Shown here: positions 33,470 through 44,600 of the stretch, piece after piece | Layout: each line of letters begins with the position of its first letter | Numbering within the stretch: position 1 is the stretch's first letter | From: Kappaphycus alvarezii | Lineage: Eukaryota; Rhodophyta; Florideophyceae; Gigartinales; Solieriaceae | DNA: 64,000 nucleotides | Direction: 5' to 3' | Assembly (NCBI GenBank): GCA_002205965.3 | Contig: NADL03000147.1 | Location: 1 to 64,000 of the forward strand | Translations under genes and position numbers: made by a program | Notes under the pieces: model-generated | Seen by the model: only the letters and a program-made list of their open reading frames with translations | Database searches by the model: none | What the model was told of the DNA's origin: nothing

Positions 33470-36400
33470 ATATATTGCGGTTAAAATGTTTGCTGGGTTT
33501 CAACAGCGAAAATATCTATAACAGTACTTCACATTGTCGACATTTGATGCAATGTGTATTCACTGGTAGAAAATGTCGTTTTTCCTAAGTATACTCGACA
33601 GCCGATGCCGGAAGTTATATTGAATACGTACTGTGGAATCACATTGTGGCTTTCTATGAAGTATGTATTTACTGGGGGAATAGTAGTACACAAAAAAACA
33701 TTCCGCGAAAACACGTCGTGACTGTTTGCAATTCACCCAACAGACAAACAAGTAATCTGTAAGCCGCAACGTGAATTAGCATATTCCAATGTGACACTAT
33801 TTTATTCGACAATTGTCAAAAAGTTCACATTGTAGACTCCACAAAAAGAATTGTGTGATCCATAATTTCTCAATAAACTTTTTATTTATATAAGTCAGAA
33901 CCCTAACCAAATTGTTAAACCTTTGAAAAGGAAAATTTTAGATGTTTATTAAACAATAAAAACGACTGTTTGCATTTTCCTTTTCAAGTAGTGCAAAGAT
34001 GATAGAATAAACCCCTCTAATTTCGGACTAGATATAGCTGTTCACATTAAAAATTATCAGAACCCAGCTAGCATTAGTTTAAATTTACATAAAATCTTCG
34101 GAGTTACATAAAATAAAGGTCAAAAGATCAAGTCAGCTGGAAGTTGAGGATAACTAATTATTTTCGTAACCATTTCTTGACAATAACTGCGCAGTCAATT
34201 CGTACATGAAATACCATTCGACGGCCAAATAATGAAAAAATCTGGTTACCTATTATCAAATTTTATGAATTCAAGATCTGATATGATCATTTTGGAAAAC
34301 TCAAGGAGGAAATATGCATTATCAAATATCTCTATTGTATATAAAACTTTAAAATACCTTTTGAGGAGGCCGAGGATGCCAATTTTAAGTGATTATCCTA
34401 TAATGAAACACTTAATTTACACTTTATCCATACTAAATAATTCTTCCATTTCGAAGAATACAAATTCAGAGGGTTGATCAATTCATTAATCTTCTGATTT
34501 AATGTATTAAATTTTAATAAATATTTCTACGACAGACACTTAGATCTCTTGTAGGCCTGTATAAATACCACTGCAGCATATGATATCTGCAAGAATTCCT
34601 ATCGGGGGATGATTGTTAAGGATTCGGCATTTTGAACTATAAGCTGGCATTTATACGTGGAACTTCAATTTTCACATTTTTATTCCAAAAAAAAATAATG
34701 CATCTAGATAGATAATAATTTTTAAAAAGAAATAAATTGGTATATAGAGCAATGAAGATGAGGACAGCGTCAAACAAGGAACACACTGGGGGCTTTTGAA
34801 CTACTGATATATAATTAGATTATTTAAAGTGATCCCAAGTCCTCTATTTTCTTAAAGAGAGATTTCGTAACTTATTGGAATTTAAGCGACCAAAGATAAT
34901 ATTAGACCACAAATGAACTGTTCTCAGACATTTAAGTTTCAAGTAACATTCTTTACTATAAAGGATAATTCCATTCTCTTTACTTTCAATCTTATTCATC
35001 TCATAATGATGTGATCTCTGGGTAGATGAAATTTAATTATTACTTAAAGGATGTCTGATAAGAATAGAGCATGGAAATTGACGTAAAGTCGACCTTTTTG
35101 CGAACAAAATGTTTTTTGTGAAGTAAGGAGAAAGTCCCAAATATTTGTGAAGATTAAGAATTCGACGCATCTTTTTTGCATTATTTTTTTGTATCATGCG
35201 CGGGTATTCATCGGCTTCCAAGGGGATGTTTCCCCGGAAAAGTTAAGGGATTTCATGGATTATTGTGGGCGCACAGTAAGCGAAACCGATTAGCAGGCTT
35301 CTCTTTGACCGTTTACTTTACCCGTTTCTCTGAATATCGAGGGAATTACTTTCTGAATAAAGCAAGGAGGATACGGGGTTGCATATACTGCTTTTGGAGT
35401 TGTGCTGTTGTAACGAAAGCTACATTGTATGCAAAAACAAGGCAATGCTCAAGGAGATATTTTTTATTCCTACTATTGAGACAAGACGTCGTGTTTTCAT
35501 CTGACAGTCTCTAAATTCTAGTTGTGGCGTCCTATTATCACTTCACCGTCTGTGACGTGCGTCAGGAATAAAACGCGGCAACTATAGTTTTAAAAGCTCC
35601 CATCAGTTCCCTCCCATCCATAGAACAGCACATTATGGACCATGTACGGTCCCTCAAGCCTTTTCTACACGTGGGGGATTGATGTGGAGATTGGAGACTA
35701 AAGTGAAGGTGTGACCGTAATATCAGACTCCTCCATTCGGAATGAGGAGGGGTTTGAGAATAATTGGCATTAATTGGAAGATATAGACACGATTGAGGAG
35801 TCTATCGATGATTGTGAGCAGGTAGAGGGTATTTGCAGTAATTGCATTGGAGGTGTGGACATTTTGCAGGAATATTCTGTTTATGACTTCTAGGATAGAG
35901 ATTTCCAAGAATAGATCTAGATTTTTATCCTAAGAGTATATGCTATTCGTCCTTCTCGTCAAACGGATTCCCTTAAATGAACTTCATAGTATTTAGTATG
36001 TTTTTTTGAGACTTTAGGGTTTGCCGAAAATTCTATATAAGTTAAGGAAAGTGCTTTCTGTAGGAGAATTCAAGCAAGTAAGTAGACAGCCTCAAATGCA
36101 AACCCAAACAGTTAAAAAGCTGAAAGTAAACTTATGACCTATAAATTGTTATATTAATGCCAGTCACTGAGCATAGGTTGTCGACCCTGCTCCTTCTAGA
36201 CTCTTTTCTGGCCCCTCGACCTCTGTTGTTATCCACTTCTTCGTTTTCCCAGAGATGTAATACTGTAGCACTCTTGTCCTTTAGAATACTTCCATGTTGG
36301 GATAGTTCGTTCCGAGAACCTCATCCTCGCCAATTTATTCCTGTCGGAGTTCTTGCTTACTTACCAGGGAAAGGCATGCACGTTTTTTTTTACGGGAACT

Positions 36401-36520
36401 CTCGGAGACTTACATCGGGCCGCTTTCGCAGTTGACAAAAAACCTTTGAAACCTGTCACTAGTCGCTCGATGGAAAGAGATTCGAAGATTCAAGTTATTC
36501 TTTTGCAGCGACACTCCCTA
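33470..36520. other. AT-rich gene desert
   Basis: Strongly AT-rich between about 33.8 and 35.1 kb, with no supported gene. A short coding-like relic may lie at 35.18-35.5 kb on the plus strand (FIGFQGDVSPEKLRDFMDYC in one frame, with stops), without a family. The last ~200 bases before the LTR at 36.52 kb look ordinary. Confidence 0.45.
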
Positions 36521-36523
36521 ATA

Positions 36524-38410
36524 TGTGTGGATCATCGGAAGAAGAGATACTCAGAACCAAATACTCAAAGAAGGATGTGTTACAAGCGACAAAAGTCCTA
36601 CCGTGGTATGGTTGAGCGAACAAGAAGGGGTGAATAAGGGCGATGGTTGAGGGGTATACAAACAAGTATAGAAGGGATGTGGTCTGCCACTGATGCTCTG
36701 TGACCAAATAAAAAAATGGTCCTTGGGTCTGAAGTTGGCTTTCAACTTCATACTACTCGGGACTTGACTTTAAGTTGTCTGTCAACTTGCTTTATATCCA
36801 CATGAGAGAGCAGTCTACTCGGCTTATATAGACTTTTGGCTACCCCTAGAGTCTCAAAAAAACATACCAATAACCATATAATACATTCAAGGGAATCGTG
36901 TATACCAGAGAGACTATTAGAAGATATTTCTTCAGGGTAAATATCTAGGTGCCATACCCATACCCGCCACCCATCGACCAGGGGTGGGAATTGATGTGGC
37001 CATTGTATAAAACTTTTAGAGCAACTCTTAGCATAACCCAGAACATGGACGTGCACTGACTTCTATTAATGACAGCGTGTCTTAAAATAAAAAATCAATC
37101 CATGAATTTGCCACACTCATCCAAATTAACATATCTTGCAAATTCAGATACTGTAAATTTCTCTTGCAAATTTCGATACTGTCGAAAGCTATCATAACTT
37201 AATATGATATACTGTATTTGAACATGCTGATCTTAAGACATATTCAGATTAGCTCATCGAGCCACAGTAAATTGCAGAACTTTACTCACCGCTGGCGACC
37301 GGACATCGTCTCTCCTGGGAGGCACGATTTTCAGAAGAAGACTACGTTGAAGTTCAGCCCGTAGTGTTTTCCATCGTATTCAGTGTAGTATCACTAGTGT
37401 GGCCACCCTTTATTTTAGTTATTTTCGTGGAGGTTGGTCTGGGCTTATTTTTTCGATGTTTCAGGCCTTTTTGCATGGTTAACCACAGAGCAACACTTGG
37501 ACCCTCACTTCGCACGTACCGGCAATGACAATAGACAACATGTAACCCTGCCAACTAAGTTTACATCCTTGCCCACTTTTACAGTACATTAATACTGTCA
37601 GCTGCACTAGCAACTAACACTATTTACTGCAAACTATGGATGCAGTCGATGTTTATCTCGACTCGGCCGACCAATTCCTAGCTAACACCTGTGCTCGACC
37701 AAAAAGAAAGCTCACCGACATCATCTCGCGCATCATACCGCGCCGTGTGTGCGGAGATTAACTGCTAACCTCCAAATATAACCATGTTTGGCCCTTTTGC
37801 TGCATCTTGGTCAAACTGCCCAAGTTCAGAGTAGAGTAAACTAGTGTAGTACTAATATTTGGCCAAGTTACTCACTTCGGAACGCCTTTGGAAAGGAGAG
37901 TTGTTCCCGGAGCTTGATTCTTTGGTAGTAAACTCCAGCTTTGTAGCTTCATCTAAGGCCGCTAGCCTCCACCGCTATCTCTCCATAGTTGCATCCTCTC
38001 CCCTTCCTATTCTATAGACCAAGTAACTTACACCTACTCTGGCCCCTTTAGTCTTCTCTCTGCTGTGTTTCATTTCGGGCCAAGCATCACCGTTTAACCA
38101 TCCTAGATTTACTTTGAGGTGCGTGCGCTCCTCGCATGTAAAGTAGTCCTGGGTCAAACCCACACTACTACATTCAGCGTTGGCCCTTCTTTATTAAAAT
38201 CAACCATCCTACTCTATCCTATCTGGTTATATCGAACTACACCTTTCTTAATACCCAAGCTTTAATACCCAAGCTTTATTGTACAAGCAACGAAGAAAGA
38301 ATCAGCAGAGCGGGTCTCACGACAGATACTGTATCCGAAATTGGTCCTCCTCTAGATTTTTCGTGTGCATATTTAGAGCACGTCACTCCCCATTAGCGGT
38401 GACCTACAGT
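36524..38410 (-). repeat. Solo LTR of Gypsy family 2, split by a nested insertion
   Basis: Same blocks and order as the LTR at 691-1430: CGAACAAGAAGGGGTG, TCAACTTCATACTACTCGGG, CTCGGCTTATATAGAC and CCAGGGGTGGGAATTGATGT, up to about 37.18 kb. The match resumes at 38.33 kb with TTGGTCCTCCTCTAGATTTT. No gag or pol of this family lies beside it, so it is a solo LTR, more diverged than the other copies. Confidence 0.7.
37180..38324. mobile_element. 1145-bp TG...CA insertion inside the solo LTR, possibly itself a solo LTR
   Basis: The host LTR is interrupted between GATAC (37175-37179) and a second GATAC (38325-38329), a 5-bp target duplication. The insert starts TGTCG and ends CGACA, which are reverse complements and give the TG...CA ends normal for LTRs. 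It has no transposase or retroviral gene; the longest frame is 66 codons. A solo LTR of a third family is the simplest reading. A small non-autonomous DNA transposon is possible, because the duplication could also be read as 8 bases (GATACTGT). Confidence 0.6.
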
Positions 38411-38419
38411 GCGGCTTGG

Positions 38420-39890
38420 TTGCTCACTGACTTCCCCTTTATATACTGGTGGAGTCAAATGGCATCAGCGAGTTCTGCAAAATTTCAAGTGTATAAATGT
38501 TGACTCAGTATCAGCCTTCTCATCTGCCACAGAAAATGGACCCTCCGTATTTTGTATCCCAAAATCGCAGAAATTCAAGCCCCCAAAACCCGACTGACCA
38601 TTAAACATCCCCCGTGTTCGGATGCAATGCCACGTACTCCGAATTCAACACTACAAATGCGAGGCTTCATCAACATTTCGCCGTTCTCGGCCCCCGCCCC
38701 ATGCAACATGTCGTCGAGTGCGCGCGCAGCCACTTCCATGTATCTAGTTTACTTCCCCCGCAGATCGAAATGCCGCGATCACTGCGTTCTCTCCGCAACA
38801 ATCTCTTCGATATCCTTGCCTACAGCACTACTGCCTCTCGCCCTCGGAACACATTGAACGGAGCGGGAATGACGCGCAAAGATGGCGTTGTTTTCGAAAT
38901 GCACTGTAAAGTGGTGCAGCATGGTTTTCGTCATGGTCTCCAGTCCACGGTGTAGCTTATCGCCGTCGCATCCTTCGACGAGGGTCCTCAATTGCAGGCG
39001 ATTGAGCCTGTTCCTTAAAGCTGCAGAGGTACAGTTCTGCAGGGTATCTCCGGTGGACTTTTTCTGGCTCTTTTCTCTTTTGTCACACTTTTGCTCCCCA
39101 TTCCTTTCAGTAAACAAGAATGAAAGGCCTTCTACAAACCCTTAGTATTTACCGGAACCCTCTCGCACGTCACAAATCGGTGATAAGCAGCCTCCTATCT
39201 TATTAAACCCGTAATCCATCTATTGGCAGGCGTCAGATGGGAGCGCGTGCGAGGCTATTGCGAGCAGGGGATAGTCAAAGACTTTCCTGTACAGGATCTA
39301 CAATACACTTAACCTCGCTGTTAATGCAGTGGATGTATACGCAATAGTTGTGGGATGACAGGCTTTTTCTCTAGAACAACCCATACTTCCCCATTATCAT
39401 TTGCCATTAGGAAAATTGAGTAAATCACCCCCGTGTTTCCACTCGTCGAGTTTCAACCCCTGGCCCTTGATTCCTTTGGGCTCCCCAACGCGCACCACAA
39501 TTCCATTCCTTCAGGAATACATCCCGCGTATAGGGGAGTAGTTCAAAACAACAGCACAGTTCCAGGAGTAATCCGCAGGCGTCTTTATCAGCGCGTGGGT
39601 TGAGCACTGTGGTCATCTATTGGAACGGCGAATTTTTCTGAGTCCCACCGCATGTGACCAAGGTGGAACGTCTGGATTTTAGCCATACTTGGAACATGCT
39701 GTAAACTTTTATCAAAGTGTTACGTCACTGGGATGCCCCAAACACTGCATATTTGATTTTTTTTTGAAATTTACCTTTCAAAAAAATGCATGTGTGAATA
39801 TGATTATCCTTGTGTAAAACTACAAACTTTTTTGCATTGAAGGTTTCATCATGGAGCAGAAATGAAAATGCTTGTTTTGTTTACTCTGCC
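38420..39890. other. No supported gene
   Basis: A plus-strand frame at 38614-38955 (113 codons) is protein-like in places (LPPQIEMPRSLRSLRNNLFD) but starts with GTG, shows no family and is followed by stops. 39.1-39.9 kb has nothing recognisable. Confidence 0.4.
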
Positions 39891-39898
39891 GTTTTCTC

Positions 39899-40980
39899 TC
39901 CGTTTTCCGGCCAATCAGAACTTGCCTCTCCTTCCCCCGGATTCCGGCAGCCCTCGCGTCATCTTATAGGGGCGGCCGGTCCGGGGTTTCTACTCATGAA
40001 CGTGCAAGTACAGTGTACACTACTACTGTGCACTGTACGAGCCCACTTCCCGCTGGTACTACTGTACAGTGTACAGTAGTACTGTGTACTGTACGAGCAC
40101 ACCGGGCCAATCAACTAACGACTCTGACTGTCGCGCGACACCAAAAATCGTGCGACACGGCCCCCCACTGATCGTGGGCCACGGGCGCCACAAGATAATA
40201 ACGGACTTCCAGCTCAGCTTCCCTCTCACCTAGGCGCCCCCCTCAACACCACCCTCATGCCCGACTCGCACACCACGACCTCCATCCCACCGATCTCAGC
40301 CCCTACTCAGCTTGTCACCCTAACCAACCTTTCAACTTCCGTCGGGCGACCGACTGAGGTGCCGACAAACGGCCAGTATACGCCTGACGTGCAACCAATC
40401 TCCGGGCGAACGACCGAAGTGCTGACAAACAGCCGGTATACGACCGAAGTGCTGACAAACAGCCGGTATACGCCCAGAGAATGGTTGCATGTCAGGCGTA
40501 TACTGACCGTTTGTCGGCACCTCAGTCGGTCGCCCGACGGAAGTTGAAAGGTTGGTTAGGGTGACAAGCTGAGTAGGGGCTGAGATCGGTGGGATGGAGG
40601 TCGTGGTGTGCGAGTCGGGCATGAGGGTGGTGTTGAGGGGGGCGCCTAGGTGAGAGGGAAGCTGAGCTGGAAGTCCGTTATTATCTTGTGGCGCCCGTGG
40701 CCCACGATCAGTGGGGGGCCGTGTCGCACGATTTTTGGTGTCGCGCGACAGTCAGAGTCGTTAGTTGATTGGCCCGGTGTGCTCGTACAGTACACAGTAC
40801 TACTGTACACTGTACAGTAGTACCAGCGGGAAGTGGGCTCGTACAGTGCACAGTAGTAGTGTACACTGTACTTGCACGTTCATGGGTAGAAACCCCGGAC
40901 CGGCCGCCCCTATAAGATGACGCGAGGGCTGCCGGAATCCGGGGGAAGGAGAGGCAAGTTCTGCTTGGCCGCAAAACGGA
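39899..40980. repeat. 1082-bp near-perfect palindrome: two 510-bp inverted arms and a 62-bp centre
   Basis: The left arm is 39899-40408 and the right arm 40471-40980. They are reverse complements of equal length (510 bases each), and I saw only a handful of mismatches along them. The outer ends are TCCGTTTTCCGGCC and GGCCGCAAAACGGA. The centre holds two identical 30-base direct repeats (40411-40440 and 40441-40470) whose sequence resembles 40347-40380 in the arm. Each arm carries several TACTGTACAGTG-type palindromes and a TCGCGCGACA motif. No target duplication is seen and no transposase is encoded. Candidates are a foldback-type DNA element with long terminal inverted repeats, or a locally inverted duplication. 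Confidence 0.9.
40411..40470 (+). repeat. Two identical 30-bp direct repeats at the palindrome centre
   Basis: The unit starts CGACCGAAGTGCTGACAAAC and is repeated without a spacer. In the plus-strand frame it encodes TEVLTNSRYT twice, after a diverged TEVPTNGQYT from the arm. Confidence 0.95.
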
Positions 40981-40989
40981 CAAGAATCA

Positions 40990-41600
40990 TGACTAACGAA
41001 CTTGGTGTTCCACAGCGGCCACGTGCAGTGTTCAGTACAATATCATACAAGGAATTACGAGTTTGCTCATGTTGAACAAAACTCCCCCCCAGGACATGCC
41101 CACTTCGGATGGTAGTGGCAAAACTCCGCCAATACAGTAGAATTGAACCGTTGTAACGGTTAGGCGACGAGAGCGCACAGAAATCGTGCCAAGGGTGTCA
41201 AATGCGAACAGGATGAAATAATGGAAAGGAGGGCCAGCATCCTCATGCAGGAACTGCGTCACGCCCTCCGCTGGAACGGACGACCTTTACTATTTCACAG
41301 ATTTTCCACTACAGCACACGCCATCTAGACCAAATCTCTGTGCCATCTTCTACGCACTCACTGTAACGAGTAAGGCAGTAGTCCTGGATCTCGATCCTGA
41401 AAATTTTACAGAAATATGCAACATTACTGTAGTCAAGCACGGGGGTCCTCTCGGCGCTTCGGGTTCTAAACGTCCACTACAAGTTGTAACTTGGCCACTC
41501 AAAATAAGTGCTCATGGATTGTGCCCTTACCTTCAAAAATTTGACTGGAACCCCTCCAGCATTGTTACCATATACTGTAAACCGCAGCGAATTTTTCATT
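40990..41600. other. No gene seen; region downstream of the GATA gene
   Basis: Short frames only. It is the expected 3' flank of the minus-strand gene that ends at 41605. AATAAA-type signals on the minus strand were not obvious. Confidence 0.5.
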
Positions 41601-41604
41601 CGCG

Positions 41605-44600
41605 TCAAGGATAAAACCGCTGCTCTCCATCCATGGGTACATCTTGGGCTTCCCGTTTCAACGTAGATGTACCTAGCGGTGACTTGAAATGGTGAATGAC
41701 AGCTGAAGCACACTGCGGAATTTCATCAACTCTTATCCTCTTAGTCGGCACTTGGGTTTCGCCTTCTGACGTTCCATCGGCTTGGCAATCAATTGCCTCT
41801 AATTTTCTCTTTCCGTTCCCTTCCGTGCAGATACGTTCGTAAGGACAAGGAAGGTGGTTGTTAGGAGTCGGCATGTCTGATTCCGGGCGGTCTATACCTT
41901 TTGCGTTCTCAGAAACAAAGGTGACCACGACTGGTTCAGGTTCCACACTCATAGCACTGCACAGATTGGCAGTGTTGCAATCTCCAAATGGAGAGCACTC
42001 CCTGGGAAGCTGGTTTGAACCGGCCTTCTTGTCCTCGTCTTTGGGATAGAGGTTGCGATTCGTCGTCGAACCTTCTCCAACATTTGTTGCAACATTCGCC
42101 ATTTTTCTATCTTCCAAGAGGTCTCTTGAATTCACCATGGCTTGACTGGCACCCACCATTTCCTTGACACGTTCTGGATCTGTACTCGGTACAGCAAACT
42201 TGTCATTCACCTCTATTGCAGAGCTACCCCCGTGCTTACCATCATATGGACTCTCCTCCATTGCCTTCGAGTCTGGACGAGTACGCCCCTCTACTTTCAC
42301 TGGGGGCGGACCTGATTTCTGTGAGATGAACTCTCCACTTGCCTTGACATCCAAGACTGAGTCTCCGTCTTTGGCTTCTATGTTTCTGTTACAGCGCAGG
42401 TTGATATCACTTTTCATTCTTCCCAAATAACTTTCAGCTTCCTGAGGCATTATCCCTCCGGTAATGGTGTTACTCGGACGATGACCATGTGGCAAAGCAA
42501 CGGTTCCGCGGTTCAATTCTACCTTGCTGCACTCACCTAAACGCATGTCTCTGGGAGGAAATTCGTCGAAGCGGCATTCCTGAGAACAGCCAGAAGCGAT
42601 TTCACTTAATCTTCTCGTCAGTTTCTCGGCTGGCTTATCGTACGGCTGAAGTAGGTCGGCATCAAGTACTCCCTGCGTCACCGCTTCAAGAGGTGGGGCA
42701 GTGCGCTCATCGGGCACACGAACCCTGTTTTCAAACGTGAGTTTTGTGTATCCCCCGTAATCCCTGCTCGTGCCATTCTTCAAAGAGACATCTCCGCCTG
42801 CAGGGCAGCTCTGAGCAAGCCTTGAATTCTGAGGAGCAATTGCTTGGGGGTTTCGGAGAGCACTCATGTCATATCTTACTGTAAGAGGCGCAATCTCTTC
42901 AGATCGAATCATTGACAGAGTGGATCGATGCGCATTCTGCAGATGGTCAGGATCCTGATCACGTCTGGCACGAGACGCTCCCGAGTTTTTCGTTCGGGAA
43001 TTATCTTCAAACCCCCTCTCCAGCATACTATCCGCTTGCGAAAGAATGACGCTCTCGATTTCATGGCAGGTCACTGCTTTTGCTGCTTCTTTGTCCTCCG
43101 CGCAAGCAGTATTCGGAGTCGTCTCCTCATCAGTCATAGTGTTTGTTTCATTCTCTCTCTCACACATGGAATCAATGCTATCATCATCCACCACAATAAT
43201 CTCCGGCAGATCATCGGAGCGATTCTCGCTCAGCTTCGCTGCATATTCATTTCTTCTCATTATTTCACGCTGATCATTTGCTTTCCTATATTCTCTGTCG
43301 TCCTCATCACTTTCAAAATTCTCGTCTGCGATCATCGCAAGAGGGGTAGGTGGGTCCTCTGCCTCCGCAGACCCCTCCGACCATTCTTCTTCTCCAAGTT
43401 CAATGTTATCTGGAACGTAGTCATCATCAAGGGGCTTCATTTTCTGGTTTTTCATTTGTTTTCGCCTTTGCCTACGAAAGCGAGAAAATGTTCGCCGTTC
43501 TGACTGCGGTGTACTAGGCTCAGCCTCACTGTGGTTGTGCTGACTATCAGTGTCTGCAACTTCGACCAATGGTTGAGGAGCAATTGGAGAAGATCTCATA
43601 GAATCATGTCTACCTACGATTCGCTGTCGTGGAGATTCCCTAGCAGTTGCTCGCGGTGAGCGTTCAGTCGGTCTTCCCGCTACTTGTTCGGACGCACAAC
43701 CAGAAGGCACGGGACTGAAGGCTCGCATGATCTCATGGGGCGCATGATTTGAAACGAGTTCAAGAATCTTCTTGCGTGAGGTGATAAGCGGCACTCGAAA
43801 ATTAACTGTCTCTGGCCTGGCCTGGTTTGGGCGTTGAACTTCGTTTTCCCGAGAAGTAATCATCCGGTCTGGGGCTAAACCAGCTTGTTTCGTATTTCCA
43901 ATTAGCATCGGTGTGTGATCGGGTTCCACAGATTGGCCCCGATCTTGATGCCCAAGATTGTTCTTCAACTGCGGCGTAGTTCCACGACGTTTCTCAAAAC
44001 CTTGACAGATGGTCGCAGTGCTTTTGTTGAGCCCATTTTCGTCTATAAGCATATCCTTTTGTATCCTCTCATCTAGTCTCAACCCTTCATGTCCGTAACC
44101 TCTTTCCTGTTTCGTTGTTCTACAACTCGCATTGAATCGAGCAGTTCTCCGCGCCTCTGGGTGATAGCCAGTGTGCAACGCTGCTGCATTGAAATCCTTC
44201 GGACGTTCTCCCGAAAGCACTCCGACCGCAGGTTGACAAGTCGCTACCGATGATCTATAGCTTTCAGTTGGGTTCGACACCGTCAGCTGGGACGCCATGT
44301 TTCGACGAGGAGATTGGGATTGAAATTCCTCACTTGCCTCTCTTTCCAACGAGAGACCACGTGTCTGGGGAGCGTTGTTGTCCATTTGCTGTAGCTCTCT
44401 TTGACCTCCGTTGGGTTGGGCCAGCAGAGTACCAAAGCCTCTGGTCCGCTTTTGGTTTATCAAATACTCTCCCGTTGGACAGAGCGAATCTGCATTCTGA
44501 TGAGTGTCAAGTGCTGATTTCAATACCATTGCTTGCACCTCATGCTTGTGCACTGGGCGCACTACCGCATTTGAGCAGTAATCCCCGTTTTGTCCAATGT

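Noticed and set aside
37175-38332. 8-bp GATACTGT duplication pointing to a hAT insertion
   Set aside because: Shifting the boundary gives TG...CA ends and a 5-bp duplication, which explains the ends better; no hAT terminal repeats are present.
40411-40470. CRISPR-like direct repeats
   Set aside because: Only two units, no spacers, and a eukaryotic setting.
40257-40622. Two mirrored 96-codon ORFs in the palindrome
   Set aside because: They are the same sequence read from both arms and across the centre repeats; palindromy alone creates them.
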